From: DASXRA01 sp036502575
GTDB lineage: Bacteria > Actinomycetota > Actinomycetes > Mycobacteriales > Jatrophihabitantaceae
Assembly: GCA_036502575.1 (NCBI GenBank)
Contig: DASXYL010000008.1
Location: 62,001-126,000 of the forward strand
DNA length: 64,000 nucleotides
Direction of reading: 5' to 3'
The notes under the pieces are model-generated. The model did no database searches and was not told the origin of the DNA. It saw only the letters and a program-made list of their open reading frames with translations. Shown here one piece after another: positions 56,216 to 64,000 of this stretch. A program made the translations under genes and the position numbers. Within the stretch, counting starts at the first letter, position 1; every line of letters starts with the position of its first letter.

Positions 56216-58948
56216 TCACGCGCCGGCCGTGACGACCGAGCTGCCGAGGTAGGCGTCGAGGACGGCTGGGTTCGAGCGCACATCCTCCGGACGACCGGAG
56301 GTCAGCACCTGACCCGACTCGAGCACGGTCACCCGGTCGCTGATGGACATGACCAGCTCGACGTTGTGCTCGACGAGAAGCACAGCAATGCCCCACGAAT
56401 CGGCCAGGTTGCGGATCAGGGTGGCCAGTTCGGCCGCCTCCCGGTCATCGAGGCCGGCCGCCGGCTCGTCGAGCAGCAGTACCGACGGTGCGCTCGCGAT
56501 CGACCGCGCGATGGCCACCGTCTTGCGCTTGCCGAAGGAGATCTCACTCGGCTTGGCGTCGACCAGATCGTCCAGCTCGAACTGGTGCAGAGCCTCCAGC
56601 GCGGCATTCGTCAGGCGAATCCGCCCCGGACGGACCAGGTCGGTGAGATACGGCAGGCTCCGGGCCCGATCGCCGGCCACCGCCAGGTTCTCCCGGATCG
56701 TCATGTCGGTGAACAGTTCGAGTGACTGGAACGATCGCGACAGCCCGGCCAACGAGCGGCGCTGCGCCGCCCAGCGGCTGATGTCGACGTCGCCCAGGTG
56801 GACCTGTCCCGAGCGGGCGCGGACGAATCCGGTGATCGCGTCGATGAGCGTCGTCTTGCCGGCCCCGTTGGGGCCGATCAGCCCGTGCACCTCGCCCGGG
56901 TGGACGTCGAGCGATACCCCGCGTAGGACGTGCACGCCGCCGAAGGACACCGACACGTCGGCCACGGTGAGCGAGCGGGCCGGCACCCGGGTCACCGTCG
57001 CCGGCCGCAGCTCCTGGCTGCCGCGCACGGCGCCGAACCCGGCCACGCCCAGGATGCGCCCGACCCAACCGGCGGGACGCCAGGTCGGCAGTCGGCGGCC
57101 GAGCGGCGCGAGGGCGCGGGCGAGCATCGCCCGGTTCATCTCGAACAAACCGTTCGGGCTGGACATCAGGCTCAGCACGAGCAGCACGCCACCGATCAGC
57201 GGCAGGTAGTCGTTGACCTTCGACCAGCTGCTGAACAGCTTGGACACCACGCCGCCGGAGATGATCAGCGAACCGAGCAGCGCACCGGGGATGTAGCCGA
57301 CGCTTCCGGTCACGGTGGCGGCGACGATCAGGATGCAGGTGAAGACGTCGAACGTGCTCACCGTCACGAACGGCTGGATGCAGGCGAGCAGGATGCCGCC
57401 CACGGCCGCGATCGCCGCCGCGAGGGTGAACGCGTACGTCTTGACCCAGGCGACGGGAACGCCGAGTGACACGGCCGCCCGTTCGTTGGACCGGACGGCG
57501 AGCAGCCGTCGCCCGGTGACGCCCCGGCGCACGTTCGCCACCATCAACCCGATGAGCACGAACATCGTCATCGTCACGAACGCGTACCGCTGGGTATGGA
57601 AGAACGGGTCCAGGCTCCAACCGAACAGCGTGGGGGTGTGGATCAGCAGGCCCTGGACGCCGCCGGTGTACTTCGGGTTGGCGAGCACGACGGCCACCAA
57701 CCCCGACCCGAGCGAGAGCGTCGCGACCGCGAGTGTGATGCCCCGCGTGCGCAACGCCGGCACCCCGATCACCGCGCCCACCGCGGCGGTGATGATCGTC
57801 CCGAGCAGCAACGCCGGTACGAACGACATGTGCACGGCGAACCGGGCGGCCGTGAACGCACCGATGCCGGCGAGTACGTACTGAGCCAGGGACAGCTGGC
57901 CGGTATAGCCGGTCAGCAACACCACGGACAGGCACACGATCGCGCTGCCGAACGTGGTCACGAGCGCCGTCGACCAGTCGGCGTTCGCGCCCAGTATGAC
58001 CCAGGCTCCCACGCCCCACAGCCCGAGGACGACGACCGGTCGCACCCGTCCGGTACCCACGCTGGGCAACCGATCGAGAACGAAGCTGCGTAACGGCAGG
58101 CCGCGGCCGCGCACGATCAGCACGAGGATCACCGCGAGGAACGGCGCGGCGGTGGGCCAACCGGGTTGGCTCACGTAGCGCTGCAGTTCAGACTGGGCGA
58201 TGCCCAACAGCAGCGCCGTGGCGAACGTGATGGGGAACGAGCGGAACTCCCCGATCAGCGCCGCCGCCATCGCCGGGATCACCAGCAGCACCAGGCTGGT
58301 CGGTTCCAGGTAGATGATCGGGGCGATGAGAATGCCGGCGAGGCCCGCGAGCACCGATCCGATCGCCCAGTTGACGGCGGCGATGCGATCCGGCGAGAGG
58401 CCGAACGTCGAGGCGGCCAGGTTGTTCTCGGCCACCGCCGTCGTCACCCGGCCGAACGCCGTGAACCGGTACGCGACGTAGAGGCCGATGCTCAGCGCCA
58501 GGCAGATGAAGAAGATCCAGATTCGATCCTCTCCGATCGGCAGCTGGTCGGAGAACACGTGCACGGTATGCGACGGCAGCAGCGAAGGCACCTGAAGCGG
58601 GTCGTGCCCGAACCGCAGGAACGCGATCGACTGCAGCACCAGCACCATGCCGAGCGTGGCGATCACCCGAGACAGGGCCGACGCGCGCCGCATGGTGCGC
58701 AGCACGACCAGGTGCAGCAGCGCGCCGAGCACCGCACACAGGGCGAGGGCGACGACGAGACCGACCGCCTTGGGCATACCGTGCCGTACGGTCAGCTCGT
58801 AGTACGCGTAGGCGCCGAACATGGCCATGGCGCCCTGAGCGAAGTTGAGCAGCCCCGAGCCCCGATAGATCAGCACCAGACCCTGCGACAGGAGCGCATA
58901 GAGCGCTCCTGTCGCGGCTCCCAGCAGGGCGAAGCGGATGATCTCCAT
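56216..58948 (-). CDS. fused branched-chain-type ABC transporter: LivH-LivM permeases plus LivG ATPase
   Basis: A 910-residue triple fusion. Residues about 1-300 are a LivH-type permease (SQGLVLIYRGSGLLNFAQGAMAMFGAYAYY), 300-630 a LivM-type permease (GYTGQLSLAQYVLAGIGAFTAARF), 660-910 a LivG-type ATPase with Walker A GPNGAGKTT, Walker B VLLLDEPAAGLDD and signature ISFGKRK in place of LS-G-Q. LivH-LivM and LivM-LivG fusions occur, but all three in one chain is uncommon. The gene follows the binding-protein gene after 15 bp. With LivK and LivF it completes a HAAT-family importer; its ligand is expected to be the regulon substrate, not necessarily an amino acid. Confidence 0.9.
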   Translation of the reverse strand: MEIIRFALLGAATGALYALLSQGLVLIYRGSGLLNFAQGAMAMFGAYAYYELTVRHGMPKAVGLVVALALCAVLGALLHLVVLRTMRRASALSRVIATLGMVLVLQSIAFLRFGHDPLQVPSLLPSHTVHVFSDQLPIGEDRIWIFFICLALSIGLYVAYRFTAFGRVTTAVAENNLAASTFGLSPDRIAAVNWAIGSVLAGLAGILIAPIIYLEPTSLVLLVIPAMAAALIGEFRSFPITFATALLLGIAQSELQRYVSQPGWPTAAPFLAVILVLIVRGRGLPLRSFVLDRLPSVGTGRVRPVVVLGLWGVGAWVILGANADWSTALVTTFGSAIVCLSVVLLTGYTGQLSLAQYVLAGIGAFTAARFAVHMSFVPALLLGTIITAAVGAVIGVPALRTRGITLAVATLSLGSGLVAVVLANPKYTGGVQGLLIHTPTLFGWSLDPFFHTQRYAFVTMTMFVLIGLMVANVRRGVTGRRLLAVRSNERAAVSLGVPVAWVKTYAFTLAAAIAAVGGILLACIQPFVTVSTFDVFTCILIVAATVTGSVGYIPGALLGSLIISGGVVSKLFSSWSKVNDYLPLIGGVLLVLSLMSSPNGLFEMNRAMLARALAPLGRRLPTWRPAGWVGRILGVAGFGAVRGSQELRPATVTRVPARSLTVADVSVSFGGVHVLRGVSLDVHPGEVHGLIGPNGAGKTTLIDAITGFVRARSGQVHLGDVDISRWAAQRRSLAGLSRSFQSLELFTDMTIRENLAVAGDRARSLPYLTDLVRPGRIRLTNAALEALHQFELDDLVDAKPSEISFGKRKTVAIARSIASAPSVLLLDEPAAGLDDREAAELATLIRNLADSWGIAVLLVEHNVELVMSISDRVTVLESGQVLTSGRPEDVRSNPAVLDAYLGSSVVTAGA

Positions 58949-58963
58949 TGCCGGTTCCGGCTG

Positions 58964-60202
58964 CTACTTGTTGAGACTGGCCAGCTCGGTGAACGGGTTG
59001 ATGAATCCCTTGCCGTTCGACACCAGCTTGCCGTTCTGCACGACGCCGTAGGTCACCGTCGGGTTGAGGATGCGGCTGAAGTCCTTGAGCGGCGACGTCA
59101 CGCCGGCGGCCTGCCAGGGACCCACGGTGCCGACGTCGATCGGTGTGCTGACCGAGTTCAGCGCGGCCGTGATGCCCTTGGCGTCGACGCTCTTCGCGCT
59201 GACCACCGCCTTGGCGAACACCTGCACGGCCGACCAGGCGAAGATCGATGCGTCGGTCGGGTCGTTCTTGCCGTACTGCTTGATATCGGCGAGGTACTTG
59301 GTCACGCCCGGGTTCGCGGTGTCGTTGAGCAGGGAGACCTGGCTGTCGGCCAGCACCCCGTCCGCCGCCGAGCCCAATGCGGTGATCACCGGCTGGGAGA
59401 AGATCACGGTCGGCAGGGAGATCTTGCCGGTGTAGCCGCCCTGCCTCAGAGCCCCGATCATCTTCGGCACGCTCAGCGGCGACGGGAACAGGGCAACGCC
59501 GTCGACCCCGCCGGCCGTCGCCTTCGCGGCGGCCGTTGCGAACGTCGGGTCGGAGTTCGGGTCGCCGCTGACGATCGACGCCGACAGGCCGGCCGACTGG
59601 ACCGCGCCCTGGATCAGCTTCGCCGCGAACTGCGAGCCCGGATTGGTGTCGACCAGGATCGAGATCTTCTTGACCCCGTTCTGCAACAGCGAGCCGACCG
59701 CGCCGAACGTCCACCCGGGCAGGCCACTCCCCAGCGGGTACACAGCGGGGTTGTTCAGCTCGGCCGGCGAGAGCCCCTGTGACCCGAAGACCGGGATGCC
59801 GGCCTTCTGCAGCAAGGTCACTTCGGTGCCGGACTGGTCGGCGAGGAAGTACGGATCCATCGCGACGGCGACCTTGTCCGACACGAACTTCCGGGCGCAG
59901 CTCAGCTCGCCGTTGACGGTGTACTGGCTGTCGCAGAAGTCGAGCTTGAGCTTGTGTCCGGCCACGCCGCCCGCGGCGTTGACCGAGGCGATGGCCGCTT
60001 CCAGGCCGGTCTTGAGGGTCGGCTCGCTGTACACGGCGCTGGTCAGTGGGGCGGTCGCGCCGAGCACGATGTCGTCGGACGACGCCCCGCCACTGCTGGT
60101 CTTGGGCTTGCTACTGCTGTTGCTGCTACAGCCGGCTGCCACGAGCGCGAGCGCGGTAGCAGCAACGGCAACGAGCGTTCCCCGCCGGGCGTAGGTGCTC
60201 AT
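58964..60202 (-). CDS. branched-chain-type ABC transporter substrate-binding lipoprotein (LivK-like)
   Basis: A 412-residue lipoprotein: the basic MSTYARRG start and hydrophobic TLVAVAATALALVAAGCSSN form a lipobox (AAGC), and the mature protein is a Peripla_BP_6 (HAAT) type. IVLGATAPLTSAVYSEPTLKTGLEAAIASVNAAGGVAGHKLKL is the family's start. It binds the imported compound; in soil actinobacteria such proteins often bind aromatic or alicyclic acids. It lies under operator site 16, 31 bp upstream, and precedes the LivHMG fusion. Confidence 0.88.
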   Translation of the reverse strand: MSTYARRGTLVAVAATALALVAAGCSSNSSSKPKTSSGGASSDDIVLGATAPLTSAVYSEPTLKTGLEAAIASVNAAGGVAGHKLKLDFCDSQYTVNGELSCARKFVSDKVAVAMDPYFLADQSGTEVTLLQKAGIPVFGSQGLSPAELNNPAVYPLGSGLPGWTFGAVGSLLQNGVKKISILVDTNPGSQFAAKLIQGAVQSAGLSASIVSGDPNSDPTFATAAAKATAGGVDGVALFPSPLSVPKMIGALRQGGYTGKISLPTVIFSQPVITALGSAADGVLADSQVSLLNDTANPGVTKYLADIKQYGKNDPTDASIFAWSAVQVFAKAVVSAKSVDAKGITAALNSVSTPIDVGTVGPWQAAGVTSPLKDFSRILNPTVTYGVVQNGKLVSNGKGFINPFTELASLNK

Positions 60203-60233
60203 GTGTCTCCGTTCACAACAGGTCGGATGGCCG

Positions 60234-60254
60234 TAACCTAACGCCGATGGGTTA
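60234..60254. promoter_or_regulatory. regulon operator, site 16 (LivK-LivHMG operon)
   Basis: Half-sites TAACCTAAC and GATGGGTTA; 16 of 21 match. It places the transporter under the same control as the catabolic enzymes. Confidence 0.7.
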
Positions 60255-60307
60255 TGCGGTCAAGAGCACGTCGAAGATTTACCGAACAGTGATCGGCTAC
60301 GGCCGAC

Positions 60308-60814
60308 CTACGGTCGATATACGGCATCCTGCCGATCACGGCGACCTGACACGTAGCTGTCCCGATGCGGGAACTCGCCCCCGCGCAGGACGGTCGACCA
60401 GTCGTGCACGACGGTCCGCGCGGCGATACGCCAGTCGCCGTTGCGCCGCTCGAACCGGTCGACGTAACGGCCGCCGAACACCTCGACCCGCTCACCGGCG
60501 TCGTCGCGTTTGAGGTGGTAGGCGACGAAAGACGATTCGACGTCCGCGCTCTCGCCCCGGAGTTCGATCAGGACGTTGGCCAGCGCGTGCTGCGTGGCGA
60601 GCGAGGTCTCGCGGAGAACGCCGACCACCCAGCGGGCGAAGTCCTGCGCAGAGCCGGTGAAGCGGCCGTGATCGTCGAGCGCGTCGGGATGGTAGGCGTC
60701 TCTGATCAGGTCCTCGTCGCAGCGATCGGCGCCCCGGCAGTACCGCAGGAGCACGTCGGTGATCGCGGTCCGGTCGGCCAGCTCGCGCACGAGCCGGCCG
60801 AGGTCGTCGGTCAC
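60308..60814 (-). CDS. SnoaL-like domain protein
   Basis: A 168-residue SnoaL_4/NTF2-fold protein: ADRTAITDVLLRYCRGADRCDEDLIRDAYHPDALDDHG then a hydrophobic sheet ending WRIAARTVVHDW. The GTG at 60814 overlaps the stop of the LLM gene (GTGA), so it is coupled to it. A catalytic His/Asp set such as in ketosteroid isomerase-like or dehydratase members cannot be proved by eye. It may bind or dehydrate the product of the neighbouring LLM enzyme. Confidence 0.75.
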   Translation of the reverse strand: MTDDLGRLVRELADRTAITDVLLRYCRGADRCDEDLIRDAYHPDALDDHGRFTGSAQDFARWVVGVLRETSLATQHALANVLIELRGESADVESSFVAYHLKRDDAGERVEVFGGRYVDRFERRNGDWRIAARTVVHDWSTVLRGGEFPHRDSYVSGRRDRQDAVYRP

Positions 60815-61851
60815 GGCAGCGCCGGGATCACCTGCTCGCCGATCAGCTCGATCTGCTCGCGGAACTCGCCGGTGGGCAGGCCGCCCATGTCCATGTAGAG
60901 CAGGTTCGTATCGCAGTCGAGCATCTCGCTCACCTTGGTCAGGCGCTCCACGAACTCGTCCGGACTGCCGACGATCGCCGGCCCCTGGGTGCGCAGCCAG
61001 TCGTAGTCGAACGGCTTGAGGAAGTTGGGCAGCTCCGGATTCACCTTGGCGAGCAGGTCCCGCATGAACTCGAAGTAGTAGCGGTACCTGGGCTCCCAGC
61101 CCTTGACGGCACCCTGGCTGGTGCGGGCGATGTTCGCGTGCCAGCAGGCGCCGACCTTGGGCTCGTGCGCGTGGCCGGCCTCGGCGAACCGCTCCTTGTA
61201 GACGTCGACGACCTTGCGGAACGTCGCCGGATTGCCGAAGGCGCTGGGCAGCATGAGCCCGAGACCGAGACGAGCAGCGAGCTCCGCGGACTCCGGCGAG
61301 CTGCCGCCGCCGATCCACAGCGGTACCCGCTCGGTGTTCACCGGCGTGGGTTGGAGCCGCTGGCCGTCGATCGGTGCGCGGAATTTGCCTTGCCAGGTGA
61401 CGGGTTCGCCGTGCCACAGCTCGGCGAGCAGGTCGATGTTCTCGTCGAACCGGGCCCGAGATTCGTCGAGTGCTTGCCCGAACAGCGTGTACGTGGAGGC
61501 GAAGAAGTTGCCGCGCCCGGCGACTATCTCGACCCGGCCGCCGCCAGTGAGGTTGTCGACCGTCGAGTAGTCCTCGGCGGCCCGCCACGCGTCGAGGTTG
61601 GCCATCAGCGTGACCGCGGTGGACAGGTTCAGGTGCTCGGTCCGCGCGCCGATCGCCGAGAGGATCACCGGCGGGGCGGAGAAGATGTAGTCCAGGCCGT
61701 GATGCTCGCCGATGTTGATGCCGTGGAAGCCGGCCTGTTCAGCCAGCACCGCGGTATCGACGATGTCACGGTGCCGCTCGACCGGCGTGGGCCGATGGCC
61801 GGTGACCGGGTCGGCGACCAGATCTCCAAGGGTCATCACCGACAGCTTCAT
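60811..61851 (-). CDS. luciferase-like monooxygenase (alkanal monooxygenase-type)
   Basis: A 346-residue LLM protein. AGFHGINIGEHHGLDYIFSAPPVILSAIGARTEHLNLSTAVTLMANLDAWRAAEDYSTVDNLTGGRVEIVAGRGNF is diagnostic of FMN-type luciferase-like monooxygenases (GEHH, GR-E-V-GRG). It needs reduced flavin, which the FMN reductase at 29.7 kb could provide. ATG at 61851 follows GAGAGGCTTGCTC; an ATG 18 bp upstream is less suitable. It is first in a two-gene unit with the SnoaL protein under operator site 17. A Baeyer-Villiger or hydroxylating oxidation is plausible. Confidence 0.85.
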   Translation of the reverse strand: MKLSVMTLGDLVADPVTGHRPTPVERHRDIVDTAVLAEQAGFHGINIGEHHGLDYIFSAPPVILSAIGARTEHLNLSTAVTLMANLDAWRAAEDYSTVDNLTGGGRVEIVAGRGNFFASTYTLFGQALDESRARFDENIDLLAELWHGEPVTWQGKFRAPIDGQRLQPTPVNTERVPLWIGGGSSPESAELAARLGLGLMLPSAFGNPATFRKVVDVYKERFAEAGHAHEPKVGACWHANIARTSQGAVKGWEPRYRYYFEFMRDLLAKVNPELPNFLKPFDYDWLRTQGPAIVGSPDEFVERLTKVSEMLDCDTNLLYMDMGGLPTGEFREQIELIGEQVIPALP

Positions 61852-61889
61852 GAGCAAGCCTCTCTTCAATGCGAATCGTCAGCGCAGCA

Positions 61890-61910
61890 TATCCTAACAG
61901 TGTTTGGTTT
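61890..61910. promoter_or_regulatory. regulon operator, site 17 (LLM-SnoaL unit)
   Basis: Half-sites TATCCTAAC and GTTTGGTTT; 17 of 21 match. It lies 38 bp upstream of the LLM ATG and ends 1 bp from the LivF stop codon. Confidence 0.75.
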
Positions 61911-61911
61911 G

Positions 61912-62694
61912 TTAGGTGCTCGCGGATTCAGATCGATCCGGCTGACCGGTCATGCCCTTCAGATAGGCCGATTCGAGGGCCTCGGCGCCGCCGGCGGCCG
62001 AGCCCTCGGTCACGACGACACCGTTGTTCAGCAGGTACCACCGATCGGCCACCGACAGCGCCCGGCGCGCCTGCTGCTCGACGAGCAGCACCGCGACCTG
62101 CGACTCGTCCGCCGCGGCCCGGACGGCGCTCAGCAGGCGCTCGACGATCAGGGGCGCCAGTCCGAGCGAGAGCTCGTCGATCAGCAGCGCCGTCGGCTCC
62201 GACGCGAGCGCGCGGGCGAGCGTCAGCATCTGCTGCTGCCCACCGGACAGCAGCCCGGCCTTACGCCCCAGGACCTCTTCCAGTTCCGGGAAATGTTTCA
62301 ACGCGGCGTCGACACTGCCGCGCCCCAGCCGCAGGTTGTCGCGGGCCGTGAGCCCGGAGATGATCGAACGCTCCTCGGGCACGAACGCGAGACCGTTGCG
62401 CGCGAGGTGGTGCAGTGGCTTGCGGGTGACCTCACCACGCCACCGAACGACACCGCGCATGCGGGGCAGAACGCCGACCGCACCGAGCAGCGTCGTGGTC
62501 TTCCCGGCGCCGTTCGGACCGAACAGAGTGACGACCTCGCCCGGATGGACCCGCAGGCACACGTCACGCACCGCGGCGAGATCGCCGTACCCGGCCGTGA
62601 GCCCGTCGAGTTCCAGGACCGGCGCGCGGTCCTGGCTGACGCCACCAGCGGCGTCGCCGCGAGCGGGATCCGCGATGAGCATGGTCGTGGACAC
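61912..62694 (-). CDS. branched-chain-type ABC transporter ATPase (LivF-like)
   Basis: A 260-residue ATPase: Walker A FGPNGAGKTTT, signature LSGGQQQML, Walker B ALLIDELSLGLAP, with the typical LivF order and length. It is split from the other transporter genes by the LLM-SnoaL unit but has its own operator. GTG at 62694 lies 6 nt after TAGGTT, indicating a leaderless message. It should pair with the LivG part of the 910-residue fusion to form the ATPase heterodimer. Confidence 0.9.
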   Translation of the reverse strand: MSTTMLIADPARGDAAGGVSQDRAPVLELDGLTAGYGDLAAVRDVCLRVHPGEVVTLFGPNGAGKTTTLLGAVGVLPRMRGVVRWRGEVTRKPLHHLARNGLAFVPEERSIISGLTARDNLRLGRGSVDAALKHFPELEEVLGRKAGLLSGGQQQMLTLARALASEPTALLIDELSLGLAPLIVERLLSAVRAAADESQVAVLLVEQQARRALSVADRWYLLNNGVVVTEGSAAGGAEALESAYLKGMTGQPDRSESAST

Positions 62695-62699
62695 CTCAT

Positions 62700-62720
62700 T
62701 AACCTAACGGCAATTGGTTC
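62700..62720. promoter_or_regulatory. regulon operator, site 18 (LivF gene)
   Basis: Half-sites TAACCTAAC and AATTGGTTC; 14 of 21 match. It ends 20 bp before the stop codon of the reductase gene. TAGGTT at its edge lies 6 nt before the LivF GTG. Confidence 0.6.
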
Positions 62721-62740
62721 TTGAGACAAGAGACGCCGCG

Positions 62741-64000
62741 TCATTCGATCGTGCGGCCGGCGAGATGACCCTCACGGATCGCCACCTGCAGATCGCGGCC
62801 GGAGAGTGCGTCGCCGACGACACGGACATCGGGCAGGCCGTTGGCGAGGTCGGCGAGCTCACGCCGCGAGGTCTTCCGCGTGACCATGACGACGGTGTCG
62901 GCGGCGACCTTCTCGACCCCGGTTCCCGCGATCGCGACGACCACGTCGGTCGGTGTGATCGACAGCGGCTGCGCCCACGGCAGCACCCGGAACTGTGCCG
63001 GGTACGCCGCGAAGCGCTCAAGGGCGGGCTGCAGGCGCATCGCCGCGTCGGCGTACCCGCCGAATCCGGCGTGCCGGGTCAGCGCCGTGACGTCGACGTC
63101 TCGGGCGAGCAGCGCCTCGACGACCGCGACGGCTTCGTACTGGCCGAGATCGTCGTACACGACCGCTCGCGATCCGGCGACCGGATAGGCACCCGCGAGC
63201 AGATCGACAGACGACAGGACGTGTGGCAGATCGACGCCCTCGACCGGCGTTCCGGGCGCGGCGATCAGCCGTCCGGACAGATCCGGCTCGGCCCCGGTCG
63301 CGACGATCACCACGTCCGGGCCGGCCGCGAGCACATCGGCCACCTCGGCGAACCGCGAGGTGTGGACTGTGACGCCGAGTTCTCGTACTTGGGATCGCAG
63401 CCACTCGACAATGTCGTCCAGCCCTTGCATCTTCGGTGCCCGCCGCGCCACGTTCAGTTGGCCGCCGAGTTCACCCGCCGCCTCCCACAGCGTGACGTCG
63501 TGGCCACGCAGCCGCGCGGTACGGGCGGCTTCCATGCCGGCCGGCCCACCGCCGACGACCAGCACGTACTGCGGTCGCGACGTCTGACCGATGAGCCGCT
63601 CGTCCAGCGTCGACTCGAACCCGACCGCCGGGTTCACCGTGCAGGCCATGCGCGCGTCGACGCCTGACGTGCGGGCGATGCAGCCCTGGTTGCAGCCGAT
63701 GCACGGCCGCACCGACATCGGTCGTCCGGCACGCGACTTGGCCACCAGGTCGGGGTCGGCGATGTGTGCACGCACCATCGACACCAGGTCGGCCACGCCG
63801 TCGCGCAGCACCTGGTCGGCCTCCTCCAGGGTGCGGAACCGGCCCGTGACTATCCGCGGCACGCTGAGCACCTCGGCCGTCACCGCGCCGCTGGAGGGCA
63901 GCATGTAGCCCGCGGGTCGGTCCATCCCGCCCATCATCTGGTGCATCCGGTAGTAGTCGCCGGACGTCACGTTCAGAAAGTCGACCAGGCCAAGTTCGAC
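62741..64000 (-). CDS. old-yellow-enzyme-type NADH:flavin oxidoreductase with Fe-S and FAD domains (N-terminus beyond window)
   Basis: The last 419 residues of a multidomain reductase in the 2,4-dienoyl-CoA reductase/BaiH family. Visible are the end of the FMN barrel (VPRIVTGRFRTLEEADQVLRDG), the 4Fe-4S cysteines in CIGCNQGCIARTSGVDARMACTVNP, and the NAD(P)/FAD domain with VVGGGPAGMEAARTARLRGHDVTLWE. The family reduces enones and dienoyl-CoA thioesters; the bile-acid enzymes BaiCD and BaiH are members. The gene enters from the right edge. It should reduce a double bond of a ring or chain intermediate. The promoter is outside the window, so its operator cannot be seen. Confidence 0.88.
   Translation of the reverse strand, partial: VELGLVDFLNVTSGDYYRMHQMMGGMDRPAGYMLPSSGAVTAEVLSVPRIVTGRFRTLEEADQVLRDGVADLVSMVRAHIADPDLVAKSRAGRPMSVRPCIGCNQGCIARTSGVDARMACTVNPAVGFESTLDERLIGQTSRPQYVLVVGGGPAGMEAARTARLRGHDVTLWEAAGELGGQLNVARRAPKMQGLDDIVEWLRSQVRELGVTVHTSRFAEVADVLAAGPDVVIVATGAEPDLSGRLIAAPGTPVEGVDLPHVLSSVDLLAGAYPVAGSRAVVYDDLGQYEAVAVVEALLARDVDVTALTRHAGFGGYADAAMRLQPALERFAAYPAQFRVLPWAQPLSITPTDVVVAIAGTGVEKVAADTVVMVTRKTSRRELADLANGLPDVRVVGDALSGRDLQVAIREGHLAGRTIE

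Noticed and set aside
1..64000. CRISPR arrays, insertion sequences, prophage genes or integration sites
   Set aside because: No tandem direct repeats with spacers, transposase, integrase or phage structural genes were seen by eye.
25215..64000. Classical cholesterol-degradation cluster controlled by KstR or KstR2
   Set aside because: No HsaC, KstD, KshA or Mce genes were seen, and the operator differs from the known KstR and KstR2 motifs; only general features are shared.

Overview
The window is uniformly GC-rich, densely packed actinobacterial DNA. GTG starts are common, ATGA/GTGA gene overlaps are frequent, and families typical of mycolic-acid and soil actinomycetes are present: luciferase-like F420/FMN oxidoreductases, 3Fe-4S P450 ferredoxins, alpha-methylacyl-CoA racemases and a truncated PPDK. 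The genus cannot be named from sequence alone. No rRNA, tRNA, insertion sequence, prophage or CRISPR array was seen.

Left part (1-25.2 kb), mixed housekeeping and accessory genes: an acyl-CoA oxidation operon at the left edge (quinone-reductase-like enzyme, enoyl-CoA hydratase, start of an acyl-CoA dehydrogenase); a secreted lipase and a monoacylglycerol-lipase-like hydrolase; a three-gene ribose-type sugar ABC importer; a GNAT acetyltransferase; a cupin/NTF2-like pair; a TPR protein; a TetR remnant; a TetR regulator divergent from a sugar-epimerase-like SDR; a CDF metal transporter; a secreted GH75 chitosanase plus GH30 glucanase pair that looks aimed at fungal walls; an alpha/beta-hydrolase-LuxR fusion; a further hydrolase; a GT4 glycosyltransferase; an IlvD/Edd dehydratase; an SRPBCC protein; and a YbhN-like membrane protein.

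Right part (25.2-64 kb), a single large catabolic regulon: about 35 genes in about 19 transcription units encode substrate uptake (LivK, a LivH-LivM-LivG fusion, LivF), three P450s with one ferredoxin, two luciferase-like oxidoreductases, an old-yellow-enzyme-type reductase, SDRs, a VOC enzyme, two acyl-CoA ligases, a class III CoA-transferase, two alpha-methylacyl-CoA racemases, a pair of acyl-CoA dehydrogenases, two crotonases, an HMG-CoA-lyase-like aldolase, a thiolase, a TesB thioesterase and accessory small-fold proteins. I read 18 copies of one 21-bp imperfect palindrome (half-sites TAACCWAAC and GTTTGGTTA, 3-bp centre) in nearly every promoter of this block and none of comparable quality in the promoters I inspected to its left. 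A TetR regulator (33.6 kb) sits inside the block with a copy in front of its own gene and is the natural candidate to bind them. At eight promoters a TANNNT hexamer lies 6-8 nt before the start codon, indicating leaderless transcripts; at seven of these it overlaps or closely abuts the operator.

The chemistry suggested is uptake of a hydrophobic, probably methyl-branched or alicyclic (terpenoid-, steroid- or naphthenic-acid-like) carboxylate, oxidation by P450s, CoA activation, racemisation of alpha-methyl centres, beta-oxidation-like shortening and retro-aldol/thiolytic cleavage. The substrate itself is unknown. The most unusual part is at 48.6-53.8 kb: a PPDK-like protein without its PEP barrel, a separate PEP-utiliser-type protein that resembles the substrate-binding and swivelling-His part of rifampicin phosphotransferase without its ATP-grasp, and an AttH/CrtC-like lipocalin-fold protein, all under the same operator and beside P450s. 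This may be a split ATP-dependent hydroxyl-phosphorylating enzyme serving the pathway.
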